Assembly: GCA_900549975.1 (NCBI GenBank)
Contig: URQK01000078.1
Coordinates: 1 to 7,602 of the forward strand
Direction: 5' to 3'
DNA length: 7,602 nucleotides
From: an uncultured Mollicutes bacterium
Lineage (GTDB): Bacteria; Bacillota_I; Bacilli_A; RFN20; CAG-826
Of the stretch, positions 1 to 5,858 are shown piece by piece. The notes under the pieces were generated by a model. The model was given only the letters and a program-made list of their open reading frames with translations, was not told the DNA's origin and searched no databases. Position 1 is the first letter of the stretch, and each line of letters opens with the position of its first letter. Position numbers and translations under genes: made by a program.

Positions 1-543
1 AATTGCTTATTTGATTCATCTAATTATGAAATAGCTAGTTCAGTTGTACCTATTGATATTAATGATTTAAGTGATGAAGAAAAAAAGAAAGCTAAAATTA
101 TTATAGTGGGTAGTATTACACCTTGGAATGGTAATGGATGGTTTTATACCGCACCAAGAACTAAAATGTATAAAGTATTAGATCAAGTTATACCTAATGC
201 TAATTTTGATTATTTAAAAAGTAATGAAAAAATTAATGAACTTAAAGAAGCATTAAAAAAAGAAGGTATTTACTTTATAGATGTTTTTAAAAAAGTAATT
301 AGGCAAAAGAATGCCGCTAGCGACAAGGCGATAATGTTTGGAACACTTAATGATGATGCATTTACTAATTTTATAAATGGACTTAATAATAACAAACTCT
401 TAGTAGTGGCTAATTCTAAGTTATCATATGATTTATGTAATAGAATCTTAACTAGAAATAATCTAAAAGATAGATGTGTGTTTTTAGATAAACCACATAA
501 AATTTTTAATTATTGGGATTTTAATAAAATGGTTGATGATTGA
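1..543 (+). CDS. Uracil-DNA glycosylase superfamily-like protein, 3' part (5' end outside window)
   Basis: The frame is open from base 1 to the TGA at 541-543, giving about 180 residues with the N-terminus missing. A GTG at 106 is internal, because coherent protein precedes it (..SDEEKKKAKIIIVGSITPW..). The segment around 106-170 (strand IIIVGS, then TPWNGNGWFYTAPRTKMYKVLD) has the layout of the Mug/TDG and hypoxanthine-glycosylase branch of the UDG superfamily, where a hydrophobic strand and a G-x-x-P-type loop precede an aromatic-P-x-N/T-x-M/F-W/Y-K-V-L helix. A later stretch (KKEGIYFIDVFKKVIRQKNAASDKAI) matches the place where that family has G-[IV]-x-x-x-D-[VL]-x-x-R...S. These enzymes excise deaminated or mismatched bases from DNA. 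The usual C-terminal P-S/H-P-S loop is not clear; D-K-P-H is at about its position, so activity is uncertain. Family recognition is by eye only. The next gene follows 55 bases later on the same strand. Confidence 0.5.
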   Translation, partial: NCLFDSSNYEIASSVVPIDINDLSDEEKKKAKIIIVGSITPWNGNGWFYTAPRTKMYKVLDQVIPNANFDYLKSNEKINELKEALKKEGIYFIDVFKKVIRQKNAASDKAIMFGTLNDDAFTNFINGLNNNKLLVVANSKLSYDLCNRILTRNNLKDRCVFLDKPHKIFNYWDFNKMVDD

Positions 544-587
544 AAGAAAGTGTTTGAACTAACAAAATAACTTAATAAATAAAAAAT

Positions 588-592
588 AGGAG
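588..592 (+). promoter_or_regulatory. Ribosome binding site of the deaminase-like gene
   Basis: AGGAG lies 6 bases before the ATG at 599. It supports that start codon and shows that this gene has its own translation signal rather than relying on coupling to the gene before it. Confidence 0.75.
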
Positions 593-598
593 ATAAAA

Positions 599-1696
599 AT
601 GTGCAATAATGACTTTATAGAAGTAGCGGATATATCAACAGAAAATGAGTATATTAAAATTTATACGTATGAGAAATATGCATTGGAAAATTATGATGAA
701 ATCATGCCGTTTTGCACATATTATTTTAATGCATTAAGTTTATGTTTATTAACAAATGATGTTGAAAAATTATCTTATTTTGATACATATATAGATTATA
801 TAAGCAAAGCGTGGTTTATTTATAATCCTACTGATACTTTAAGCTCATATGATTTTATCAAACAATCAACAAATGAATTAAGAAAAATTATACGCAGTTG
901 TGAGAAAAATAATAATGGAATTAATATCGATAGTTTTAATAATACAAACTTAGGATTTTTCAAATCATTTGAAGATAAAAACCAACTATTTTATATAGAA
1001 TCTAAATATAAAGAATGGACTAATAATCATAAAAAAGAAGCAGAGTATTATAAAAAAGAAAGATTGTCTTGTGTTGCTATAGCTATGCCAGTTTCGAAAG
1101 ACAATATAAATAAAAGTAATTGCTTTTTATCTTTAAGCGGTGCAATAAAAGATTATTGTGGTGTTTTATTAGACGGAAAAATTAGGAAAGACATTTCAAG
1201 AGCATACGACAAAATAAATGATATGCTAAAGTATATTTATGGATTTAAATTTATAGAATGTCATCTTAATGATAAAGTTTGTAGATATACGTATTATAAT
1301 CTTAAAACAAGTGGGGAAAATTGGAGTTTTGATGATGCTGATGGAAGAGTATTGTCAAAGCCAACCACATTAGAACACGATTATAAAACTATTAAAAATT
1401 TTTCTGTTGTACATTATTCATGCTGTGAGAGAAAAATTATAAATTATATGAAGTTTGTAAATAAAGATTATAAGAAATTGATGCATGGAATTAATTCTAA
1501 AAATAAACTAAGCGAATATGAATTTAGAATAAAAAAAAGGCCATGCAAAATGTGTATACCTGCTTTAGTTGGATGTCTTGACATAAAGTTTGGCTATAAA
1601 GATACTAATGAGTTGATTGATGCTATGACGTATAAAACTAAAAAAAGGATTATTAGAAGCTACAATGATAAAAAAGAGCCATTTATTTTAGGCTAG
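599..1696 (+). CDS. Orphan protein with a predicted cytidine-deaminase-like zinc signature
   Basis: This is a 365-aa soluble protein with no signal peptide or membrane helix. Residues 1-150 are mostly helical and charged, and I do not recognise them. The C-terminal half has features of the deaminase fold: a hydrophobic strand near residues 157-165 (SCVAIAMPV), another near 172-178 (CFLSLSG), then H272-x-x-C275-C276-E277-R278 at the start of a predicted helix, and P315-C316-x-x-C319. Cytidine deaminases use C-A-E-R for the first zinc ligand and the catalytic glutamate, and P-C-x-x-C for the other two ligands, so C275, E277, C316 and C319 are the expected set. The gap between E277 and P315 is longer than in plain cytidine deaminase. 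The substrate (free nucleoside, nucleic acid or protein) cannot be told. It could instead be a structural zinc-binding protein. The gene lies 55 bases after the glycosylase-like gene and is probably co-transcribed with it. Confidence 0.5.
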   Translation: MCNNDFIEVADISTENEYIKIYTYEKYALENYDEIMPFCTYYFNALSLCLLTNDVEKLSYFDTYIDYISKAWFIYNPTDTLSSYDFIKQSTNELRKIIRSCEKNNNGINIDSFNNTNLGFFKSFEDKNQLFYIESKYKEWTNNHKKEAEYYKKERLSCVAIAMPVSKDNINKSNCFLSLSGAIKDYCGVLLDGKIRKDISRAYDKINDMLKYIYGFKFIECHLNDKVCRYTYYNLKTSGENWSFDDADGRVLSKPTTLEHDYKTIKNFSVVHYSCCERKIINYMKFVNKDYKKLMHGINSKNKLSEYEFRIKKRPCKMCIPALVGCLDIKFGYKDTNELIDAMTYKTKKRIIRSYNDKKEPFILG

Positions 1697-1930
1697 AAAA
1701 GAATTTTGTTTTAAAACAAAATTTAAACCATAATTATTTATGGGATCATCATCTTGCTTACAATCACCAACAACTATAACTATAGATATTTTTTCTATCA
1801 TATTACACAACTTTTCGATTTTCTTTTCTTACTAAATCACATTTGGTTTTATATCATTTGCCCAAAATACAAAAAATTTTTATTCAACTTGTGATGTCAA
1901 ATTATTTGATATTAAAAAAACAATTTCGTG
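1688..1930 (-). pseudogene. Degraded HAD-type hydrolase fragment (tentative)
   Basis: One minus-strand frame reads as coherent protein across this non-coding gap but is broken by stops at 1880-1882, 1832-1834 and 1829-1831, with another closing it at 1931-1933. The pieces, in order, are HEIVFLISNNLTSQVE, KFFVFWANDIKPNVI, and a longer piece holding IVIVVGDCKQDDDPINNYG; the frame ends at a TAA at 1688-1690. Haloacid dehalogenase phosphatases have a strand ending in S/T (motif II), a lysine (motif III) and h-h-h-G-D-x-x-x-D (motif IV). SNN, K-P and GDCKQD occur in that order with plausible spacing. The N-terminal D-x-D motif is absent, so at most the C-terminal third survives. Its end overlaps the last codons of the plus-strand gene. 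Family assignment is by motif alone. Confidence 0.35.
1702..1723. terminator. Perfect 22-bp palindrome after the deaminase-like gene; possible weak terminator
   Basis: The arms AATTTTGTTTT and AAAACAAAATT form a perfect palindrome beginning 5 bases after the TAG stop. There is almost no T-run after it on the plus strand and only an interrupted T-rich stretch on the minus strand, so it is a poor classical terminator. It also falls inside the degraded minus-strand reading frame described separately, so the symmetry may be accidental in such AT-rich DNA. Confidence 0.3.
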
Positions 1931-1993
1931 TTAACTATAAAATAATGAATTTTATTTAAAGTTTAAGACTAATTGTACTCATTGCTTGATTTA

Positions 1994-2022
1994 TTGACAA
2001 TCACACATTATTTACGTACAAT
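1994..2022 (+). promoter_or_regulatory. Promoter of the abiE operon
   Basis: A consensus -35 TTGACA (1994-1999), a 17-bp spacer and a -10 TACAAT (2017-2022) predict a transcript start near 2029. An overlapping TATAAT at 2022-2027 would sit 22 bp from the -35 and is the poorer choice. The predicted start rules out the ATG at 2026 as initiation codon of the antitoxin. Confidence 0.75.
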
Positions 2023-2040
2023 ATAATGTGTGGCTGTCAA
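1994..2040. promoter_or_regulatory. Inverted-repeat operator covering the abiE promoter (probable AbiEi site)
   Basis: The left arm 1994-2011 (TTGACA-AT-CACACATTAT) and right arm 2023-2040 (ATAATGTGTG-GC-TGTCAA) are reverse complements at 16 of 18 positions, separated by 11 bp. The left arm contains the -35 box, the -10 box lies in the spacer, and the right arm covers the transcript start. AbiEi antitoxins of described AbiE systems repress their own promoter by binding inverted repeats, so this is the expected operator. Confidence 0.7.
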
Positions 2041-2055
2041 AAAGAGGTGAGAAGT

Positions 2056-2649
2056 ATGAATGATAATAAAAAAATCAAAGAACTACTAGAAGCGTCGAAG
2101 GATGGCATGATTACCGCAGCGCAGGTGACAAAAGCAGGACTGCATCGCAGTGTTTTGAAAGAACTTGTTAAAAGTGGTGAGATTTATCGCTTTGGGCGCG
2201 GTTTATATGTGAAAAGCAGTGCATGGGAGGATGATTTTTACCTTTTACAGAGCAAGTATGGGCGCGGAATTTACTCGCACGATACCGCATTATATCTACT
2301 GGGTTATACGGATCGTACTCCAGTAAAATATACGATGACATTTCCAAAGGGCTACAACACCTCATCTTTGAAACAAGAAAATCTAATTGTCAAGCGCGTT
2401 GTGTTAGAGAACTACGAGTTTGGAATAATTGAAATTAAATCCCCTTCAGGCAATAAAATTCGTGTTTACGACTTAGAAAGAACGCTATGTGATATTTTAC
2501 GCGGAAACGGAAGCGATGTTCAGATTGTTGGAGAAGCTATGAAACGCTATGCAGCGTCCAAGAAAAAGAATATTCACAAACTTATGCAATACGCAGATCA
2601 GCTTCGTGTGAAGTCAAAAATAATTAGATATATGGAGGTTTTACTATGA
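2056..2649 (+). CDS. abiEi: AbiEi-family antitoxin and transcriptional repressor of a type IV toxin-antitoxin system
   Basis: This 197-aa protein is the usual size for the family. Residues about 5-52 form a winged helix-turn-helix (KIKELLEASKDGMITAAQVT, then LVKSGEIYRFGRGLYV), typical of the AbiEi N-terminal DNA-binding domain. The rest is the antitoxin domain, with the family's SHDTALYLLGYTDRTP and YDLERTLCDILRG segments. I chose the ATG at 2056, preceded by AGAGGTGAG at 2042-2050; the in-frame ATG at 2026 overlaps the promoter and would add only MCGCQKEVRS. In known AbiE systems the antitoxin counters AbiEii without forming a complex with it and represses the operon. The stop codon overlaps the toxin start (ATGA at 2646-2649), which indicates translational coupling. 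The GC content is clearly above that of the flanking genes. Confidence 0.85.
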   Translation: MNDNKKIKELLEASKDGMITAAQVTKAGLHRSVLKELVKSGEIYRFGRGLYVKSSAWEDDFYLLQSKYGRGIYSHDTALYLLGYTDRTPVKYTMTFPKGYNTSSLKQENLIVKRVVLENYEFGIIEIKSPSGNKIRVYDLERTLCDILRGNGSDVQIVGEAMKRYAASKKKNIHKLMQYADQLRVKSKIIRYMEVLL

Positions 2650-3485
2650 TTACAAAAAATCCGATGCAGTTGAAAGCCTTTATCAAAAACAAAGCGGCGG
2701 AGAAGCATATCTCGGCACAACTCGTTATGCAAAACTATATGCTTGAGCGGCTGCTGGAACGCATCTCGCTCTCACCTTATAAGAACAATTTTATTCTCAA
2801 AGGTGGATTTCTTATTTCGGCCATTGTTGGACTGGATACGCGTGCAACAATGGATTTAGACACAACAATCAAAGGTTTCACATTGACACATGAATCAATC
2901 CTAAAAATCTTTACGGAGATTTGCGCTATCCAGATTGCTGATGACGTAAAGTTTGAGGTTGTCGGCATTTCTGATATTCGAGAAACCGATGACTATCCCG
3001 GCATTAGGGTCGCATTGAAAGCAAACTATTCGCCAATCAGCGTACCTCTGACGGTGGATGTGACCACGGGAGATATGATAACTCCTCGTGAGATGGAGTA
3101 CACATTTTCCTTGTTGTTTGATGACCGCGTGATTAATATTCTGGCTTACAACCTTGAAACGATTTTGGCGGAAAAACTGGAAACTGTGCTATCACGAAAC
3201 ATTGCAAATACCCGTCTGAGAGATTATTATGACATATATATCTTATATGCGCTACGCGGTGCAGAATGTGACAAAGTGATGCTGCGCCAGGCACTTGAAC
3301 GAACAACACAGAAACGCGGTAGCGACATAATTATGGCAGACTACCTAGATATTATAAAAGAAATCCGCGAAAGCGACACGCTCCGCAAACTGTGGGAGAA
3401 ATATAGTCACGAGTATGAGTATGCAAAGGATATTTCCTTTGATGATACTTGTAATACTATTCAGAGAATTATGGATGTTATATAA
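2646..3485 (+). CDS. abiEii: AbiEii-family nucleotidyltransferase toxin
   Basis: This 279-aa protein is the toxin partner of the pair. The nucleotidyltransferase core is visible: K52-G53-G54-F55 (the G-G/S motif of the DNA polymerase beta-like fold), D70-L-D72 (metal-binding pair), D138 in PLTVDVTTGD (third acidic residue), E176-K177-L-E179 in the AEKLETVLSR helix, and R192-D-x-Y-D196 in RLRDYYDIY. These are the motif blocks described for AbiEii toxins. Related enzymes (MenT) transfer nucleotides to tRNA acceptor ends; whether this one does is not shown here. All core residues are present, so it is probably active. It starts inside the stop codon of the antitoxin gene, with GGAGG at 2634-2638 as ribosome binding site. 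The system is known for phage abortive infection and for plasmid or island maintenance. Confidence 0.87.
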   Translation: MITKNPMQLKAFIKNKAAEKHISAQLVMQNYMLERLLERISLSPYKNNFILKGGFLISAIVGLDTRATMDLDTTIKGFTLTHESILKIFTEICAIQIADDVKFEVVGISDIRETDDYPGIRVALKANYSPISVPLTVDVTTGDMITPREMEYTFSLLFDDRVINILAYNLETILAEKLETVLSRNIANTRLRDYYDIYILYALRGAECDKVMLRQALERTTQKRGSDIIMADYLDIIKEIRESDTLRKLWEKYSHEYEYAKDISFDDTCNTIQRIMDVI

Positions 3486-3591
3486 TGAGAGAAAAAATAA
3501 TTTCATTGAATTAGAGATATATCCTAGAAGTTGGACTCTTTATTAAAAAAACAAAGAGGAAAAATCGTATTTACCATTAATCTGTAAATAG
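3486..3591. other. Convergent intergenic gap after abiEii; no convincing terminator
   Basis: This AT-rich stretch separates two genes that converge. It contains two weak stem candidates, CTCTTT/AAAGAG (3536-3541 with 3553-3558) and TATTTAC/GTAAATA (3568-3574 with 3584-3590). Neither has a G+C-rich stem or a T-run, so I do not call a terminator. Confidence 0.5.
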
Positions 3592-4887
3592 TTAAATAAA
3601 CATAGCCATATATAAAGGTAAGGTGATTTTTGTTTTGCTAACACCTATATTGCCAGTGATTAGTTTATAGGCATAAGGGGGCTTGTATTCAATGATAAAG
3701 TTATTAAGAGAAACACTAGCGCTATTGCCGGCTTTAACTTCAATTGGAATAATTTTAGAGTTTTGAGTGATTAAAAATTCCAACTCTTGTGTGTTGTCAT
3801 CGTTTTTATAAAAATGGAGTTTGTATCCGCGTTTAGTAAGTATATCACATATTAAATTTTCATAAATTCCTCTTTTTGCAGAACCTGAAAGAGAATTTTC
3901 TAAAATGGGAGCCTTAATATCAAAGCCATACATTGCACAAATTAGCCCAATATCATTTAAATAAATTTTAAAATAGTCTTCTTTTGAGTAAGCATCAAGA
4001 GGTAAAATTGGATTAGACACATTATAAACAGGGATAACCAAGTTGGCATCTACTAACCATTGAACACTATCTGCATATTTTCTAGATGTTGAGCCTTTCT
4101 CAACAACGGAATATTGAAATTTTTTATTTTCCTTTGCAAGTTGCTTTGGAATCGAATTATAACATTTTCTAATTTTTGGCTTCTCAACATTTTCTGCATA
4201 TTTAATAATATCATCATTATAGTCAAAGAGAATTTTGTCTTGTGCTTTTTGAACATCGCCAAAGTTGTTCGTTTCAATAAAAGTGTTCACAACATCAGGC
4301 ATTCCACCAACAACAATATATTCTCTTAATTTTCTAAACATCTCATCATTGATACCATTTTCAATTTTTTCATGATTTTCAAAATGTTCTTTGATATATG
4401 AAATTGAATTTTCGTTGAAGCCAATAGCCCATAAAAATTCTTCAAAATCAAGGGAATACATAGTAAGTTGTCTTTCGTATCCAACAGGAATTGATGGAAC
4501 TGACTTATAACTTATTCCTAAAAGTGATCCTGAAGCTATAACATCATATTTGTTATCTATTGCAAGGAATTTAAGCGCTGTTCTTGCATTTGGACATTCT
4601 TGAATTTCATCAAGAAAAATAAGCGTATTTGGAACGAGTTTAAAATTTGGAATATATATTGACATTTTTTTGTATATCTCACTTGCTTCAAGGCTACCTT
4701 CAAAAATGTTTTTTAAATTTGGATTACGAAAGAAATTTAAATATACATAATTGTCATAGTAATTTTTGCCAAATTCCTCAATGATATAAGTCTTGCCGAC
4801 TTGTCTAGCACCTTTCACAAGAAGACATTCTTTATCTTTGGTATTTTTCCAATTGATTAAATCATTTAAAATTTTTCTTTTTAACAT
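3592..4887 (-). CDS. AAA-family ATPase with DUF4143/nuclease-like C-terminus
   Basis: This 431-aa soluble protein belongs to the AAA_14/DUF4143 family of accessory ATPases, common in gut bacteria and of unknown role. Walker A is G26-A-R-Q-V-G-K32-T33, Walker B is L-I-F-L-D93-E94-I-Q, and the sensor segment is A-S-G-S-L-L-G (118-124). The family block E-Y-I-V-V-G-G-M-P-D lies in the middle. The C-terminal part has K-I-Y-L-N-D-I-G-L followed by E-N-L-I near the restriction-nuclease-like region, where E368-L-E370-F and I-E383-V-K385 sit in the positions of a PD-(D/E)XK core; the usual aspartate (E-x-D-F) is a glutamate here. The start at 4887 has AGTGAGGTAAGG just before it. The gene is isolated, converges on abiEii, and has its own operator and repeat array upstream. 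A complete length and intact motifs suggest it is functional. Confidence 0.85.
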   Translation of the reverse strand: MLKRKILNDLINWKNTKDKECLLVKGARQVGKTYIIEEFGKNYYDNYVYLNFFRNPNLKNIFEGSLEASEIYKKMSIYIPNFKLVPNTLIFLDEIQECPNARTALKFLAIDNKYDVIASGSLLGISYKSVPSIPVGYERQLTMYSLDFEEFLWAIGFNENSISYIKEHFENHEKIENGINDEMFRKLREYIVVGGMPDVVNTFIETNNFGDVQKAQDKILFDYNDDIIKYAENVEKPKIRKCYNSIPKQLAKENKKFQYSVVEKGSTSRKYADSVQWLVDANLVIPVYNVSNPILPLDAYSKEDYFKIYLNDIGLICAMYGFDIKAPILENSLSGSAKRGIYENLICDILTKRGYKLHFYKNDDNTQELEFLITQNSKIIPIEVKAGNSASVSLNNFIIEYKPPYAYKLITGNIGVSKTKITLPLYMAMFI

Positions 4888-4888
4888 A

Positions 4889-4900
4889 CCTTACCTCACT
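4889..4900 (-). promoter_or_regulatory. Ribosome binding site of the minus-strand ATPase
   Basis: On the minus strand, AGTGAGGTAAGG directly precedes the ATG at 4887-4885. The GAGG core at about 8 bases from the ATG fits initiation there. Confidence 0.65.
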
Positions 4901-4901
4901 C

Positions 4902-4919
4902 ATGGTAAAATATTACCAT
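4902..4919. promoter_or_regulatory. Palindromic operator of the minus-strand ATPase (GGTA-N6-TACC type)
   Basis: ATGGTAA-AATA-TTACCAT is a perfect inverted repeat with 7-bp arms and a 4-bp centre. It lies between the predicted -35 and the ribosome binding site and overlaps the predicted -10. The core GGTA-N6-TACC has the same geometry as the two palindromes before the plus-strand ATPase at 5966, at nearly the same distance from the start codon. Confidence 0.6.
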
Positions 4920-4939
4920 AAAAAGCCCGAAAGAATCAA
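4910..4939 (-). promoter_or_regulatory. Predicted promoter of the minus-strand ATPase
   Basis: Read on the minus strand, TTGATT (4939-4934), an 18-bp spacer and TAATAT (4915-4910) give a reasonable but not consensus promoter. Its -10 lies inside the palindrome, so a protein bound there would block transcription. Confidence 0.4.
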
Positions 4940-4944
4940 GTGTT

Positions 4945-5025
4945 TGCATATTTTTTGACCATACAATCTATAATAAATGCATATTTTTCGACAATTAAAT
5001 GATGATAAATGCATATTTTTGGACT
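4945..5025. repeat. Three direct repeats of about 16 bp upstream of the minus-strand ATPase
   Basis: TGCATATTTTT followed by one variable base and GAC occurs at 4945-4959, 4978-4992 and 5010-5024 (the first copy has TTTTTTGAC). The repeat starts are 33 and 32 bp apart, close to three helical turns, so all copies face the same side of the DNA. Copies two and three share extra flanking bases (TAAATGCATATTTTT). They lie 58-138 bp upstream of the ATPase start, which suits an upstream regulatory array. Three short copies are too few and too close for a CRISPR array. Confidence 0.65.
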
Positions 5026-5089
5026 TTAAAATTGAATTTAAGCAATCTAAAACACACTATACTTAACTAATGGAATACTATTATGGCGG

Positions 5090-5118
5090 TTGACAAACGG
5101 TGCAGCAAGTGTTAGAAT
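5090..5118 (+). promoter_or_regulatory. Predicted promoter of the intergenic small transcript
   Basis: TTGACA (5090-5095), exactly 17 bp, then TAGAAT (5113-5118), predicting a start at about 5125. No annotated gene lies downstream on the plus strand before the terminator at 5199-5236. Confidence 0.55.
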
Positions 5119-5124
5119 CGGCAC

Positions 5125-5236
5125 AACAAAGGTGATAGACGCCAACGTTAATATCAGATTAACTGTTTAGTTAAGCACAGCAAATTTTACCATTTGCTAA
5201 AAGGCCTTGGTCTGTTTCGGAACTCGGCCTTTTTTT
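5125..5236 (+). ncRNA. Candidate structured small RNA (about 110 nt)
   Basis: The stretch runs from the predicted transcript start to the end of a T-run. It holds three consecutive hairpins: TTAACT-GTTT-AGTTAA (5159-5174), AGCAAAT-TTTACC-ATTTGCT (5179-5198), and a terminator stem AAAAGGCC/GGCCTTTT (5199-5206 with 5226-5233). It contains no ATG-started reading frame with a ribosome binding site. I do not recognise an RNA family. An alternative is that this is the tail of a decayed gene: one frame is open from 5051 to the TAG at 5168-5170 and ends ..VRIGTTKVIDANVNIRLTV, and its base composition is richer in GC than the surroundings. Both readings fit the sequence. Confidence 0.4.
5199..5236 (+). 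terminator. Rho-independent terminator, possibly bidirectional
   Basis: The stem AAAAGGCC/GGCCTTTT has an interior GTT-TCGG-AAC hairpin in its loop and is followed by seven T (5230-5236). On the minus strand the same stem ends in TTTT, so it could also terminate the converging pseudogene, whose stop codon (5235-5237) touches it. Confidence 0.8.
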
Positions 5237-5724
5237 ATAACTGTTGCTTTTCTTTTCTTTCATTTAAAAGCATAAAAAACATATATAAAGGAATAGTCAT
5301 TATTCCTTGTACTTCATCAATTCCAAAATTGTTACTTGATACTTTTATTACTCTTTGACAGCTATTATGTGCTTTTATACTTTGCTAAAGAATTTAATGT
5401 TCCTTTATCTTTTTTAACATCTATTGGTATTATTTTATTATTAAAGCTAATAACAGATTCAAACTCTGCACTTGTTTTACCTTTCCAATAAAGTAACTGG
5501 AAATTTTTAGCAACTAGTTCACAGGCAACATAGTCTTCAAAGAAAATGCCAGATAATTCGTTTTGAGAGTTTTTATCTATAAAAGTAGCCATATTAATAT
5601 CACTTTGATATGATAAGAATCCTGTGTCCATTAAATATAATCTATAATTAGATTAATCATTACTTATTAATGGTATTGTAACTTTTTCTTTAACTTGTTC
5701 GGACTTATGAACTAAGCACCACCT
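5235..5724 (-). pseudogene. Wrecked C-terminus of a DUF4143-type AAA ATPase
   Basis: Minus-strand pieces line up with the C-terminal third of a DUF4143 ATPase, but in two frames with a stop. From upstream, one frame reads WCLVHKSEQVKEKVTIPLIS, then hits TAA at 5653-5655 and continues as SNYRLYLMDTGFLSYQ, then FFEDYVACELVAKNF (the F/YEN-x-VA-x-E-L block), SAEFESVISF and IIPIDVKKDKG. At 5364-5367 the frame is lost; the next frame continues as SCQRVIKVSSNNFGIDEVQG and IMTIPLYMFFMLLNE to the TAA at 5235-5237, a typical end for this family. The Walker A and B regions are gone. So there is at least one nonsense codon, one frameshift and a loss of the N-terminal two thirds. The 88-codon open stretch at 5365-5631 is only a survivor of this gene. 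It resembles the intact neighbour at 3592-4887 in architecture but is clearly diverged from it. Confidence 0.75.
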
Positions 5725-5858
5725 TTACTTGATTACGATTATTATAATCTAGATATAGTAAATTTAAGCGATTCTAAAGTAAATGCATTGATTAGTCCGA
5801 TATTAATTGATTGTTGCTAATTTTGTTACTCTTATTTAATGAAAGTAGTCGATAAAAA
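5725..5858. other. Short AT-rich gap with no supported gene
   Basis: Between the recognisable pseudogene and the first palindrome I see no gene, hairpin with a T-run, or repeat. A plus-strand stretch open from 5716 to the TAA at 5818-5820 has no start signal and no recognised similarity. Confidence 0.5.

Noticed and set aside
106..543. GTG at 106 as the start of the glycosylase-like gene
   Set aside because: The frame is open and reads as coherent protein upstream to base 1, there is no ribosome binding site before 106, and the GTG lies inside the core strand IIIVGS.
2026..2055. ATG at 2026 as the AbiEi start
   Set aside because: It lies within the promoter and operator, at the predicted transcript start, with no ribosome binding site. 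The ATG at 2056 has a good one.
2168..2365. Minus-strand open frame within abiEi
   Set aside because: It is fully inside a well-supported gene, has no recognised motif and no start signal.
2777..2968. Minus-strand open frame within abiEii
   Set aside because: It is a shadow of the nucleotidyltransferase core, with no ribosome binding site or family match.
3536..3590. Terminator between abiEii and the converging ATPase
   Set aside because: Two AT-rich 6-7-bp stems with large loops and no T-run; not better than chance.
4053..4329. Open frames on both strands within the minus-strand ATPase
   Set aside because: They are low-complexity shadows of the ATPase gene without supporting signals.
4945..5025. 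CRISPR array
   Set aside because: There are only three copies of about 16 bp with 17-bp gaps and no cas genes, which fits operator repeats better.
5051..5170. Short plus-strand open frame ending ..VRIGTTKVIDANVNIRLTV
   Set aside because: No start codon with a ribosome binding site, under 40 codons and no family recognised. Kept only as an alternative explanation of the small-RNA candidate.
5716..5820. Plus-strand open stretch before the first palindrome
   Set aside because: About 35 codons, no start signal and no similarity recognised.
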